This document shows positions 21,526 to 29,133 of a stretch of 32,523 nt of DNA, piece by piece. Position numbers and translations under genes: made by a program. The notes beneath the pieces were generated by a model that did not search any database, was not told where the DNA came from, and saw only the letters and a list, made by a program, of their open reading frames with translations. Source of the DNA: a virus. The stretch lies in the IMG/VR virus record IMGVR_UViG_3300029787_000198, positions 1 through 32,523 of that record, one strand, 5' to 3'. Position 1 is the first letter of the stretch, and the number at the start of each line of letters is the position of its first letter.

Positions 21526-21693
21526 ATGGCTAAGTTTGACCCACAAAAAGCAGATTTAGATAATGACGGCAATTTATCAGGCTACGAAAAAAAGCGTGGT
21601 ATGGCTGTTGCAAAAAACATGAATAAAGGTGGCATGGTCAAAGGCTACAGCCCGATAGCTATTAAGAAACAGAGGTTCAAGGGCGTTTTCTAA
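21526..21693 (+). CDS. EF-hand-like mini protein (55 aa)
   Basis: Short ORF two bases after the previous stop, ending just before the promoter at 21694. Residues 10-20 (DLDNDGNLSGYE) fit the DxDxDGxLxxxE calcium-binding loop of EF-hand or dockerin-type motifs. The remainder is basic and glycine-rich (KKRGMAVAKNMNKGG), ending in IKKQRFKGVF. A close match to small marine-phage proteins recalled beside portal genes. A single loop may bind calcium weakly or be structural. Confidence 0.7.
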   Translation: MAKFDPQKADLDNDGNLSGYEKKRGMAVAKNMNKGGMVKGYSPIAIKKQRFKGVF

Positions 21694-21722
21694 TTGCCTT
21701 ATTGCATATCGCTTGTTATAAA
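21694..21722 (+). promoter_or_regulatory. Promoter TTGCCT-17-TATAAA
   Basis: -35 TTGCCT (21694-21699), 17-base spacer, -10 TATAAA (21717-21722). It has the same layout as the promoter at 25453-25481 (TTGCCC-17-TATAAA), suggesting a shared late promoter type. It lies just before the gene at 21754. Confidence 0.6.
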
Positions 21723-21753
21723 ATGCGTATATATGTAATCAAGGGGATATGTC

Positions 21754-21951
21754 TTGGACGGCCTTCAAATGGCTCAGTACATGCAACGGTTGATCAAAGA
21801 TCGCCGCGAAATGATTTTAGACGTGCTACAGCATGATCAAGTCACCAACATGGAGCAGTATCGTGAGTTGATGGGTATGAAGAAAACCCTCGACTTTTTT
21901 TCACAGGAACTCAGTAGCCTGCTAGATAAACAGGAGCAAATAGATGACTGA
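21754..21951 (+). CDS. Small helical head-module protein (65 aa), TTG start
   Basis: TTG 21754 is preferred because AAGGGGA lies about eight bases upstream and the resulting MDGLQMAQYMQRLIKDRREMI opening fits the pattern of similar phage proteins; ATG 21769 is the alternative. It is wholly helical, with an N-terminal basic helix and a C-terminal coiled-coil-like helix (TLDFFSQELSSLLDKQEQIDD). It overlaps the co-chaperonin start by eight bases. Function unknown; possibly a small head assembly factor. Confidence 0.65.
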   Translation: MDGLQMAQYMQRLIKDRREMILDVLQHDQVTNMEQYRELMGMKKTLDFFSQELSSLLDKQEQIDD

Positions 21952-22390
21952 AACGTCAACCGCTATCAATTTAGATGCGGCAAAAGAAGGTGTAAAAAAC
22001 CTTTATTCTGAGCCAAAAACTAAAGTTCTAGACCCAGACGGGATGGATAAATCCCTACTAGAACGAATGCCCAACCCCACAGGTTGGAGAATGTTAATCC
22101 TTCCATATCGCGGTAAAGAAACAACAGACGGCGGTATTATTGTCCCCAACAAAGTACTTGAAGATGGTCAAATCCAAACTGTTGTTGGATATGTCGTCAA
22201 GCAAGGGCCGCTTTGTTACAAGGACAAGGATAAATTTCCCACAGGAGCATGGTGTCAGCCAAAAGATTGGGTGATTTTTGCTCGATATGCGGGGTCTAGA
22301 TTCCGTATAGAGGGTGGTGAAGTTCGCATCATTAACGATGATGAGATTTTGGGTGTTATTGATGACCCCGATGACATTCTTAGCCTTTAA
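21944..22390 (+). CDS. Phage GroES-like co-chaperonin
   Basis: Cpn10-fold lid that works with a GroEL-type chaperonin, presumably the host's, to fold coat protein. After a 45-residue extension comes PTGWRMLILPYRGKETTDGGIIVP (45-68), which corresponds to the GroES first strand and mobile loop (ending GGIIVP). It continues into TVVGYVVKQGP (79-89) and WVIFARYAGSRFRIEGGEVRIINDDEILGVI (109-139), the latter like the C-terminal strand pair. At 148 residues it is longer than bacterial GroES (about 97) and similar to T4 gp31-like variants. It lies immediately before the scaffold and coat genes, which it may serve. Confidence 0.85.
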   Translation: MTETSTAINLDAAKEGVKNLYSEPKTKVLDPDGMDKSLLERMPNPTGWRMLILPYRGKETTDGGIIVPNKVLEDGQIQTVVGYVVKQGPLCYKDKDKFPTGAWCQPKDWVIFARYAGSRFRIEGGEVRIINDDEILGVIDDPDDILSL

Positions 22391-22401
22391 GGAGAAAGCA
22401 A

Positions 22402-23331
22402 ATGGCTGAAGCAAAGGAAGACATTCAATACGAGTTAGATGTATCTGATTCTCCCGAAACTGAAGTGGAGATTCCTGAAAAGGGAGTGTCAACTTCTACA
22501 GAAAATGAGGTTGAAACAGTTGTAGAAGAAGCTTCTGCGGTTGAAGAAGATGATTCTGAACATGAGGAATACAGTGCCTCTGTTAAGAAAAGAATTAATC
22601 GACTAACTAAAAAAATGCGTGAAGCCGAACGTCAGCGAGAAGAGGCGATTCGCTATGCGCAAACCATTCAAACAGAGAGCGAACAGTTACGCAACCGTGT
22701 TCAAACACTAGATCATGGTTATATGACTGAGTATGGCAATCGTTTGAACGTAGAACAGCAACAAGCTGAAGCAGAATACAGAAAAGCGGTTGAAATTGGA
22801 GACCCAGACGCAACTTTGGCGGCTCAAAAACGTTTGACTGACTTGTCCGTGGCCTCACAACAATATCAGCAAGCCGCCGCACAGCAACAATATTACGCGC
22901 AACAACAAGCCGCCGCACAGCAACAGCCGCAACAGCCGCAACAACCCTCTGTGCAACAACCCCCTCCACAATCTAAACCTGATCCAAAAGCAGAAAGCTG
23001 GGCTTCAAAAAACGAATGGTTTGGCACGGACGAGGCTATGACTTTTGCGGCTTTTGGTGTACATAAGCGATTAGTTGAAGATGAGGGGTTTGACCCCACT
23101 TCTGATGACTATTACACTGAACTAGACAGTCGTATGCGGAGTGAATTTCCGCATAAGCTGAATGGAAATTCGGGTTCCGAACGTCGTCCCGCTCAGACGG
23201 TAACAGGAGTATCCCGCTCAACCACATCCGGGCGCAGTAAAAATAGGGTCAAACTCTCCCCGACCCAAGTTGCAATTGCTAAAAAGTTGGGAGTGCCATT
23301 AGAAGAGTACGCTAAGTACGTTAAGGAGTGA
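22402..23331 (+). CDS. Putative scaffolding protein
   Basis: Likely internal scaffold that directs coat assembly and leaves before DNA packaging. It is strongly acidic at the N-terminus, helical through residues 50-150 (VKKRINRLTKKMREAERQ, EAIRYAQTIQTESEQLR), then has a Gln/Ala/Pro-rich low-complexity stretch (about 155-195), and a basic C-terminus ending with LSPTQVAIAKKLGVPLEEYAKYV, a short helix-turn-helix that could bind coat protein. This architecture and its place between the co-chaperonin and coat genes are typical of scaffolds. AAGGAG at its 3' end serves the next gene. Confidence 0.8.
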   Translation: MAEAKEDIQYELDVSDSPETEVEIPEKGVSTSTENEVETVVEEASAVEEDDSEHEEYSASVKKRINRLTKKMREAERQREEAIRYAQTIQTESEQLRNRVQTLDHGYMTEYGNRLNVEQQQAEAEYRKAVEIGDPDATLAAQKRLTDLSVASQQYQQAAAQQQYYAQQQAAAQQQPQQPQQPSVQQPPPQSKPDPKAESWASKNEWFGTDEAMTFAAFGVHKRLVEDEGFDPTSDDYYTELDSRMRSEFPHKLNGNSGSERRPAQTVTGVSRSTTSGRSKNRVKLSPTQVAIAKKLGVPLEEYAKYVKE

Positions 23332-23334
23332 TTG

Positions 23335-23823
23335 ATGACTGACGAAATTAAAACAAATGGTTTTGAAGGAACTAATCGCTCCTCTCGTGAAACTACTTCG
23401 CGGGAAAAAAAGGCACGGCGCAAGCCTTGGGCACCACCGTCAATGCTAGATGCACCACCTGCACCAGAAGGGTTCAAACATCGTTGGATTCGTGCAGAAG
23501 TTCGTGGGTATGATGATACCAAGAACATTTCTGCACGACTTCGAGAGGGTTACGAGCTTGTTCGTCAAGACGAGTATCCTGATTTTGAATCTCCCGTAAT
23601 TGAATCAGGTAAGTATGAAGGTGTATTTGGCGTCGGGGGCTTGATGCTCGCACGTATACCACTCGAAACAGTTGATGAACGCGCAGAGTATTTTGCTCAA
23701 CGTAACGCGGATCAAGTTGAAGCTATCGAGTCGGATATGATGCGGGAGAATGCGCATCCAACCATGACAATCGGTAAACCCGAGCGTCAATCTCGTGTAA
23801 CTTTCGGTGGCTCTAAAAATTGA
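23335..23823 (+). CDS. Conserved head-region protein of unknown function (162 aa)
   Basis: ATG 23335 is six bases after AAGGAG that forms the end of the scaffold gene; an in-frame TTG one codon earlier is not needed. Basic N-terminus (SREKKARRKPWAPPSMLDAPPAPEGF), then a folded part KHRWIRAEVRGYDDTKNISARLREGYELVRQDE (about 48-80) and GVFGVGGLMLARIPLETVDERAEYF. A C-terminal tail of polar residues ends in RVTFGGSKN. Marine phages often have this protein between scaffold and coat genes, but I know no assigned role. Confidence 0.75.
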   Translation: MTDEIKTNGFEGTNRSSRETTSREKKARRKPWAPPSMLDAPPAPEGFKHRWIRAEVRGYDDTKNISARLREGYELVRQDEYPDFESPVIESGKYEGVFGVGGLMLARIPLETVDERAEYFAQRNADQVEAIESDMMRENAHPTMTIGKPERQSRVTFGGSKN

Positions 23824-23850
23824 GGCACCCCGACAAAGAAGGAATAAGTT

Positions 23851-24501
23851 ATGGCAAATGCTGAAACTTCATTCGGTCTTCGTCCTGTAGGTTTGGTGGG
23901 AAGTAGTGCTAATAGCACTGGTTTGACTCAGTATGAAATTGCTAGTAACAACACTAATGCAATTTTCAACGGGGCACTCGTTATCCCTCTAGCCGCAGGT
24001 GTGATTGACCAAGCTGGTGACACTGCGGGTGGTACTACCGCCGCTCTTGGTGTTCTTGTAGGTGTTGAATACGTTGACTCTGTCTCCAAAAAGCCAGTAT
24101 TTATTAATTACTGGCCCGGATCGGGCAGTGTTAGCGTTGACACTAATCATCCTGTAAAAGCTCTAGTAGCTGACGACCCAAATCAACTATTTGTGGTTGC
24201 GGCTGATGCTACTTTGACAGATCGTGCTACTGCACTTGCTGGCGTTTTTGCTAACGCAAGTCTAGGTACTTCTGCTCGTACTGGCTCAACCGATACAGGC
24301 AAATCTAACTCGCAATTGAGCGTAAGCTCTATCGCAACTACTGCAACATTGCCTCTTCGCATTGTTGGTTTGGTTGACGATGATTCAAACAATGACTATG
24401 GCTCTGCTGGGGCACACCTTGTTGTTCGTATCAATGCGCACTTCAACTCCGGTACTCGTCGATTCGATTCACAGACGACTGCCGACTCAACTGGCATTTA
24501 A
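23851..24501 (+). CDS. Putative head decoration/virion protein
   Basis: Begins MANAETSFGLRPVGLVG, an opening shared with a family of marine phage virion proteins recalled next to coat genes. It is beta-rich and Ala/Thr/Ser-rich throughout, with a VFINYWPGSGSVSV block (about residues 82-95) and a C-terminal GAHLVVRINAHFNSGTRRFD strand pair. There are no cysteines and no enzymatic motif. Its size (216 aa), position directly before the major capsid gene and composition suit a decoration or capsid-stabilising protein; the function is inference. AAGGAATAAGTT lies before its ATG. Confidence 0.65.
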   Translation: MANAETSFGLRPVGLVGSSANSTGLTQYEIASNNTNAIFNGALVIPLAAGVIDQAGDTAGGTTAALGVLVGVEYVDSVSKKPVFINYWPGSGSVSVDTNHPVKALVADDPNQLFVVAADATLTDRATALAGVFANASLGTSARTGSTDTGKSNSQLSVSSIATTATLPLRIVGLVDDDSNNDYGSAGAHLVVRINAHFNSGTRRFDSQTTADSTGI

Positions 24502-24513
24502 GGGGGTCTAACA

Positions 24514-25422
24514 ATGGCTATTTCTCGCGCCCAGTTAGCGAAAGAACTCGAGCCGGGTTTGAACGCCCTTTTTGGCATGGAGTATGATCGCTACGATCAA
24601 GAACACGCTGAGATCTTCGACGAAGAATCTTCAGATCGTGCATTCGAAGAGGAAGTAATGCTTTCAGGCTTTGGCACTGCACCTGTCAAAAGTGAAGGTG
24701 GTTCTATTTCTTTTGACGACGCTCAAGAGACTTACACTGCTCGCTACAGCCACGAAACGATTGCACTTGCCTTCTCAATCACTGAGGAAGCAGTTGAAGA
24801 TAATCTTTATGATCGTCTTGCTTCTCGTTATACACGTGCCCTTGCACGTTCAATGTCACAGACCAAGCAGATCAAAGCGGCGTCTATTTTGAACAATGCC
24901 TTTACGGCAGGTGCTTCAGCCATCGGTGATGGTCAAGCTCTTTGTTCTTCTTCACACCCCTCTTTGTCTGGTAACCAGCGTAACCTATTGTCTACTGCGG
25001 CAGATCTCAATGAGACCTCGCTTGAGCAGATGTTGATAGACATCGCAGGTCTTACTGACGAGCGTGGACTCAAGATTGCTGTACGTGGCATGAAGCTTAT
25101 CATTCCTAAAGAACTTCAGTTCATTGCAGAGCGAGTTCTCAACTCTAACCTGCGGCCCGGCACAGCGGACAATGATTTGAACGCTATGAAGAGCATGGGA
25201 ATGCTTCCTGACGGAGCAGTTGTAAACCACTTCTTGACTGACACAGATGCGTTTTTCATTAAGACTGATGCACCTAATGGCTTCAAGATGTTCCAGCGTA
25301 CTCCGCTGAAAACTGCGATGGAAGGTGACTTCGATACTGGAAACATGAGATTCAAGGCTCGCGAACGTTACTCGTTCGGTGTGTCAGACTGGCGCTCTGT
25401 TTTTGGTACGCCCGGAGCATAA
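24514..25422 (+). CDS. Major capsid protein (Mu gpT-like, HK97 fold)
   Basis: Main shell protein. The N-terminal region (residues 1-60) is acidic and helical, followed by the core with ARYSHETIALAFSITEEAVEDNLYDRL (about 74-100) and the signature ALCSSSHPSLSGNQRNLLSTAADLNETSLEQMLIDIAGLTDERG (about 140-185). The latter matches the gpT-type capsid family, which has an HK97-like fold. The C-terminal MRFKARERYSFGVSDWRSVFG is typical of the closing beta strands. The length (302 aa) is usual. GGGGGTC serves as ribosome binding site, and a strong terminator follows, as expected for a highly expressed coat gene. Confidence 0.9.
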   Translation: MAISRAQLAKELEPGLNALFGMEYDRYDQEHAEIFDEESSDRAFEEEVMLSGFGTAPVKSEGGSISFDDAQETYTARYSHETIALAFSITEEAVEDNLYDRLASRYTRALARSMSQTKQIKAASILNNAFTAGASAIGDGQALCSSSHPSLSGNQRNLLSTAADLNETSLEQMLIDIAGLTDERGLKIAVRGMKLIIPKELQFIAERVLNSNLRPGTADNDLNAMKSMGMLPDGAVVNHFLTDTDAFFIKTDAPNGFKMFQRTPLKTAMEGDFDTGNMRFKARERYSFGVSDWRSVFGTPGA

Positions 25423-25439
25423 AATTATCTTGTGTGTAA

Positions 25440-25468
25440 AAAGGGGGCTTAATTGCCCCCTTTCTTTT
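25440..25468 (+). terminator. Rho-independent terminator after the coat gene
   Basis: Stem GGGGGC/GCCCCC (extended by A-T pairs) with a TTAATT loop and a T-rich tail TTTCTTTTT. The TTGCCC of the next promoter's -35 lies within the stem's 3' half. Confidence 0.88.
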
Positions 25469-25481
25469 TCTATGGTATAAA
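25453..25481 (+). promoter_or_regulatory. Promoter TTGCCC-17-TATAAA with extended -10
   Basis: -35 TTGCCC (25453-25458) embedded in the terminator stem, 17-base spacer, -10 TATAAA (25476-25481) preceded by TGG (extended -10). A leader hairpin CAGTTA/TAACTG lies downstream (25496-25514) before the gene at 25539. Same layout as the promoter at 21694. Confidence 0.65.
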
Positions 25482-25538
25482 AAATTGTCCCTGACAGTTA
25501 TATCTCGTAACTGACACTAGCCCAGACAGGAGATCAAA

Positions 25539-26048
25539 ATGGCTAATACTACTTTTAACGGACCAGTTCGGTCAGAAACTACTTTTAAAACTGTAAGCAA
25601 AGATAGCACGACTGGCACTATTACTGAGGTTGCAACACTAGGTGATGGGCCTGTAAGTCTTTCTGACGGTAACGTAACACTCACTAATGCGACACACAGC
25701 GGTAGAATTCTACTTGTCCCAGATGGTGGTCAAGATAACACCTATACATTGCCCGCTCCGATTGCGGGATCTGTTTTCAAATTTGTTTATGCAGGTGGTG
25801 CGGCGGATGCTACAGACGCGCTCATTGTTACTCCCGGTAACACAAACTTTTATATTGGCGGCGTTACGTTTTTAGATACAGACGGTAACGAAGTAAGTTC
25901 GGTATTTTCTGATGGTAATTCCAACAGCAGTATTCAGTTGAACGTACCTGCTGGATTTGAAATTACTGTTGTTGGATTGAACACCACCAACTATCAAATT
26001 TTTGGAAATGTCACCAGCACTACTGCACCTGCATTTGCTGATCAGTAA
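25539..26048 (+). CDS. Putative structural protein, beta-rich (169 aa)
   Basis: Begins MANTTFNGPVRSETTFK, an opening I recall in marine phage structural proteins of unknown role. The body is Thr-, Asn- and Gly-rich beta (RILLVPDGGQDNTYTLPAPIAGSVFKFVYAGGA, SSIQLNVPAGFEITVVGLNTTNYQIFG), compatible with a jelly-roll-like decoration or short fibre domain. Own promoter at 25453 and AGGAG upstream suggest it is expressed strongly and apart from the coat gene. Confidence 0.65.
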   Translation: MANTTFNGPVRSETTFKTVSKDSTTGTITEVATLGDGPVSLSDGNVTLTNATHSGRILLVPDGGQDNTYTLPAPIAGSVFKFVYAGGAADATDALIVTPGNTNFYIGGVTFLDTDGNEVSSVFSDGNSNSSIQLNVPAGFEITVVGLNTTNYQIFGNVTSTTAPAFADQ

Positions 26049-26060
26049 GAGGATTGAGAC

Positions 26061-26465
26061 ATGGCTGATACAGTAGCTTCTCAAACGCTGGCAGACGGCC
26101 CAAAAACTGCTGTTTTAAAACTTACGAACATTTCAGATGGCACTGGTGAAAGTGCAGTGACCAAAGTTGACGTTTCTGCTTTGCAAGCCAGTGCAGATGG
26201 TATCACGTGTACTGGTGTAACCATTGAACGTATTTGGTGGCAATGCATTGGAATGAAAGTGCAAATTTTGTGGGATGCCTCCACAGATTTGTTTTGCATT
26301 GAATTGGGCGAAAACCAAAGTGGTGATCACGACTACACTAAATTTGGTGGTTTAACCAATAATTCTGGTTCAGGAAAAACGGGTGATGTGAATTTTACAA
26401 CTGTTGGACACAGTAGTGGAGACACATACACCGTCATTTTGTATTTAAGAAAAGACTTTGGCTAA
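26061..26465 (+). CDS. Putative small structural protein (134 aa)
   Basis: AGAGGATTGAG lies before the ATG. A beta-rich chain: KTAVLKLTNISDGTGESAVTKVDVSAL near the N-terminus, then GVTIERIWWQCIGMKVQILWDAS and FCIELGENQSGDHDYTKFGGL, and C-terminal DTYTVILYLRKDFG. It resembles widely shared uncultured-marine-phage virion proteins. Its stop and the next ATG overlap by one base (TAATG). No catalytic motif seen. Confidence 0.65.
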   Translation: MADTVASQTLADGPKTAVLKLTNISDGTGESAVTKVDVSALQASADGITCTGVTIERIWWQCIGMKVQILWDASTDLFCIELGENQSGDHDYTKFGGLTNNSGSGKTGDVNFTTVGHSSGDTYTVILYLRKDFG

Positions 26466-26749
26466 TGGCTACAACCAAAAATGTAGAGAGATTACCCTCT
26501 GGCCGGTTGAAATACCGGGGAGAAACTTTTTCAGGTTATAACAAACCCAAGCGAACCCCCGGTAAATCAAAGAAAAGTGCTGTTTTGGCAAAGAAGGGTG
26601 ATCAAGTAAAACTCGTTCGTTTTGGTGATCCAAACATGTCTATAAAAAAGGCTCAACCGGGTCGCCGTAAAAATTTTAGGGCACGTCATAACTGCGATAC
26701 TGCAAAAGATAAATTTACGGCTAGATATTGGAGTTGCAAAGCATGGTAG
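26465..26749 (+). CDS. Small basic phage protein, conserved CDTAKDK...YWSCKAW tail
   Basis: A 94-residue, highly basic protein with PKRTPGKSKKSAVLAKKGDQVKLVRFGDPNM (about 28-58) and a C-terminal RRKNFRARHNCDTAKDKFTARYWSCKAW with two cysteines. That signature is familiar from marine phages; the domain has no biochemical function that I know. The basic charge and virion-gene neighbourhood suggest a DNA- or capsid-interior-binding protein. It overlaps the next gene by seven bases. Confidence 0.75.
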   Translation: MATTKNVERLPSGRLKYRGETFSGYNKPKRTPGKSKKSAVLAKKGDQVKLVRFGDPNMSIKKAQPGRRKNFRARHNCDTAKDKFTARYWSCKAW

Positions 26750-26997
26750 GAGGACAATGTGGGTCAAGAGTCAAAACCGGACCAAAAAAAGGAAAAGTTA
26801 AAGTTACTTACCTCCGTAAAGGCGGCGATGCTTCGCGTAAAAGCAAAGGTAGTAAGATCTGCCCAGAGGGTAAAGCTTGGGCTAAAAGAACTTTTGACAC
26901 GTATCCGTCGGCGTATGCCAACTTGGCGGCGTCAAAGTACTGTAAAGATCCCAACTACGCCAAAAAAGCCAAAGGCGGCAAACGTAAAGGCCGTTAA
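26743..26997 (+). CDS. Small basic phage protein (84 aa), possible frameshift extension
   Basis: Start at the ATG of MVGGQCGSRVK, seven bases inside the previous gene. The chain has three cysteines, GSKICPEGKAWAKRTFDTYPSAYANLAASKYCKDPNYAKK (about residues 41-80), a pattern shared with small basic proteins of marine phages. It ends at 26997 with KGGKRKGR. The +1 frame stays open from here to 27052, ends in another Lys-rich tail (KPKTKAKTKPRKRKAKNG) and overlaps the next gene's ATG by eight bases, like the other junctions here; a +1 frameshift on AAAAAA at about 26960-26965 is therefore conceivable. Confidence 0.7.
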   Translation: MVGGQCGSRVKTGPKKGKVKVTYLRKGGDASRKSKGSKICPEGKAWAKRTFDTYPSAYANLAASKYCKDPNYAKKAKGGKRKGR

Positions 26998-27044
26998 GCC
27001 AAAGACCAAAGCTAAAACAAAACCCCGCAAGAGAAAGGCTAAAA

Positions 27045-27371
27045 ATGGGTGAGCTTAAAAAGTGGTTGAAACAAAACTGGGTCCGAATAGACAGTGAAGG
27101 AAACATTGTCGGTAAGTGCGGCACGTCTCCAGACAAAAAAAATCCAGATCGTTGTTTGCCTGAGTCAAAAGCAAGATCTTTGACTAAAGCAGAGCGAGCG
27201 GCAACTGCAAGAAAGAAAAAGAAAGAAGGCAAGAAAGGTAAGACAGTGGTGAAAAACACACCAAAGGCTACTGTCAAAAACATGCGAAATGGTGGAGAGG
27301 TTCGCCAACAAATCGCGAAAGGTTGCGGTGCTGTATTAGGTGGCCGTAGAAAAGTAACTAAGTACCTGTGA
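27045..27371 (+). CDS. Small basic phage protein (DUF5872/DUF6321-like)
   Basis: MGELKKWLKQNWVRIDSEGNIVGKCGTSPDKKNPDRCLPESKARSLTKAERAATARKKK (residues 1-60) matches a family recalled in phages and giant-virus-related genomes as DUF5872 or DUF6321: GELKKW..., CGTS...KNPDRCLP and AERAATARKKK. Two cysteines lie about 13 residues apart. The rest is Lys-rich. It may be a virion or DNA-associated protein; function unknown. Starts at the end of the alternative reading frame described for the previous gene. Confidence 0.75.
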   Translation: MGELKKWLKQNWVRIDSEGNIVGKCGTSPDKKNPDRCLPESKARSLTKAERAATARKKKKEGKKGKTVVKNTPKATVKNMRNGGEVRQQIAKGCGAVLGGRRKVTKYL

Positions 27372-27378
27372 GGTATCT

Positions 27379-27642
27379 ATGTCAGTAGTAAATTTGGGCA
27401 ACGGTGCCCCTAAGAAAAAAGCGGCCAAAAAACCCGCTAAGAAAAAAGCCCCAGCTATGAAAGCTAAAGGCATGAAAAATGGTGGAGCGCCAAAAAACCC
27501 ACCTAAGCCTAAAGGCATGAAAAATGGTGGAGCGCCAATGAATCCACCTAAACCTAAGCCTAAAGGCATGAGACTCGGTGGTGTGGTTATGAGATCTAAA
27601 GGTGGCGCGGCTGGCGGGAAATCCAACAAGCCTACAGGATAA
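27379..27642 (+). CDS. Lys/Pro-rich repeat protein (87 aa)
   Basis: Low-complexity basic protein. After KKKAAKKPAKKKAPAMKAKG, a 15-17-residue repeat KGMKNGGAPxNPPKP occurs at 27464-27493 and 27509-27538 (30 identical bases with 45-base period), with a third partial copy KGMRLGG. The histone-like composition and virion-gene context suggest an internal DNA-binding protein. The repeat can easily expand or contract by slippage, so length may vary among relatives. Confidence 0.65.
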   Translation: MSVVNLGNGAPKKKAAKKPAKKKAPAMKAKGMKNGGAPKNPPKPKGMKNGGAPMNPPKPKPKGMRLGGVVMRSKGGAAGGKSNKPTG

Positions 27643-27648
27643 AGCCTA

Positions 27649-28338
27649 ATGCCTTATCTTCAATCTAACATTCCGCATTTTAAATGCTGGGTGCGTAAAG
27701 AGTTTACACACAATCATACCGCATATCATGGTGAGTTTCTCCATGCTATGGCTATAGCTGTTACAACAATGCCGTGTAGGTGTTTAAGTTTTCAGTTGAT
27801 ATTCACGGGTATTGAGGCAGATGGAGAAGAGGAAGATACTGTTCATGGAGGTGCTATGTGGGCACGCATGCCTATCACCGCTTTAGTTGCTGACATTCCT
27901 TTAGAAGAGTGGCCGCAACCTATGGCAGTGCATGACGCGCAACCATGGGATTGTTCTTCTCATTATCATTCTGTGTACGTTTTAGATCGTGCAACACCAT
28001 GCCCTTGGATGGCTAAAATAGCAGGAGAAATGTATCCGGCTAAATATCTTTTTACCGTCGATTACACAGAAAGCGAGATTGCAGATGACCCCGCACAACA
28101 CAAGCAAAGTCATGTGCTTCAACTTTTAGACGCAGGGGAGTGGACGGGCAACATTGTAGCCTTACCAAACAATAGAGTCCGTGTGACGCATCCGGCGTGG
28201 TTTGAAACGGGAACAGGTGCTCCAGATTTTAGACCATCTGCTCACATTCATTACTCTAAATCTGATTTAGATTATGTATTAGATGTAAACCGTATATTTG
28301 ACAATTTGTACAATGACGAGGGTGCTGACGATGGCTGA
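27649..28338 (+). CDS. Conserved marine-phage protein of unknown function (229 aa)
   Basis: Begins MPYLQSNIPHFKCWVRKEFTH and contains LHAMAIAVTTMPCRCLSFQLIFTG (about 31-55), GGAMWARMPITALVADIPLEEWPQPM, a DCSSHYHSVYVLDRATPCPWMAKIAGEMYPAKYLFTVDYTESEIADDPAQHKQSHVLQLLDAGEWTGNIVALPNNRVRVT core and a C-terminal DFRPSAHIHYSK. I recall very similar proteins across uncultured marine phages, always without a known function. Its many Trp, His and conserved acidic residues suggest an enzyme or structural domain. It overlaps the next gene by eight bases. Confidence 0.75.
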   Translation: MPYLQSNIPHFKCWVRKEFTHNHTAYHGEFLHAMAIAVTTMPCRCLSFQLIFTGIEADGEEEDTVHGGAMWARMPITALVADIPLEEWPQPMAVHDAQPWDCSSHYHSVYVLDRATPCPWMAKIAGEMYPAKYLFTVDYTESEIADDPAQHKQSHVLQLLDAGEWTGNIVALPNNRVRVTHPAWFETGTGAPDFRPSAHIHYSKSDLDYVLDVNRIFDNLYNDEGADDG

Positions 28339-28462
28339 GTTGACTGTAGCGGCAAAGAAAAAATTGATTTCTCAGTTAAAAAACTCTGCCAAAATGCATG
28401 CAAACCAAGCAAGGCAATTGGAAAAAACGTTGCCCAAAAGTAAACCTAAAAAGGCCAAATAG
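28331..28462 (+). CDS. Mini protein, lysine-rich helical (43 aa)
   Basis: ATG lies in an 8-base overlap with the previous stop and the next gene starts two bases after the stop, so it fills the operon without gaps. Helical, basic sequence (AAKKKLISQLKNSAKMHANQARQLEKTLPKSKPKKAK) with a Lys/Pro tail. Probably a small virion or assembly protein; no family recognised. Confidence 0.6.
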   Translation: MAELTVAAKKKLISQLKNSAKMHANQARQLEKTLPKSKPKKAK

Positions 28463-28464
28463 TA

Positions 28465-29133
28465 ATGGCAGTTAGCGGATCAAAAGATTTTGAACTTGAT
28501 GTAAACGAATACATTGAGGAAGCGTTTGAGCGTTGCGGCTTGGTAGCCTTGACGGGCTACGATTTAAGAAGTGCTAAACGCTCTTTGAATCTTTTGTTAG
28601 CGGAGTGGTCAAACCGTGGTCTAAATCAATGGACTATTGACCAAGTTACTGTTTCTCTTACTGAAGGAACGAGTAGCTACACTTTAGGTGCAGAAACCAT
28701 TGATGTTTTATCGGCAGTTCTTCGGCGTAGTGATGTAGATTTCAGCTTGGATAGGATTTCTAGAGACGACTACCTAACGATTCCTAACAAAACTCAAAAA
28801 TCCAGACCCTCTCAATTTTTTGTAGACAGGCAGATCAACCCTACTTTAAAGGTGTGGCCTGTCCCTGAAAACAGCACGGATGTTATTGTACTAGATAAAC
28901 TTGTTCGGATGGATGATGCGGACAGTCAAGTAAACACTCTAGACATCCCTTTCCGTTTTTTCCCTTGTCTTGCCGCAGGATTAGCTTACTACATAGCCAT
29001 CAAACGTGCGCCCGATAGAGTTCAATTACTGAAAGCAGTTTATGAGGAGGAGTTTGAAAGAGCCGCCTCTGAAGATAGAGACCGTGCTTCTTTCAATGTG
29101 CAACCCAGCGTTGCTTATTCAAGGATAAATTAA
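28465..29133 (+). CDS. Head-tail adaptor (P22 gp4-like tail accessory factor)
   Basis: Connects portal to tail. The first 60 residues (EYIEEAFERCGLVALTGYDLRSAKRSLNLLLAEWSNRGLNQWTIDQ) match the helical opening of gp4-type adaptors (also called tail accessory factor or head completion). The middle is beta (TSSYTLGAETIDVLSAVLRR, LKVWPVPEN), and the C-terminus is helical (PFRFFPCLAAGLAYYIAIKRAP...LLKAVYEEEFERAASED). At 222 residues it is of the right size. Its stop and the next ATG overlap by one base. Position after the small virion genes and before a second adaptor supports the call. Confidence 0.8.
   Translation: MAVSGSKDFELDVNEYIEEAFERCGLVALTGYDLRSAKRSLNLLLAEWSNRGLNQWTIDQVTVSLTEGTSSYTLGAETIDVLSAVLRRSDVDFSLDRISRDDYLTIPNKTQKSRPSQFFVDRQINPTLKVWPVPENSTDVIVLDKLVRMDDADSQVNTLDIPFRFFPCLAAGLAYYIAIKRAPDRVQLLKAVYEEEFERAASEDRDRASFNVQPSVAYSRIN

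Noticed and set aside
22607-22969. A 120-residue - strand frame in the scaffold gene
   Set aside because: Arises opposite the Gln/Ala-rich + strand codons, has no ribosome binding site and no family resemblance.
26882-27283. A 133-residue - strand frame (Phe/Leu-rich)
   Set aside because: Antisense of Lys-rich + strand genes (AAA/AAG to TTT/CTT), which gives false hydrophobic ORFs.
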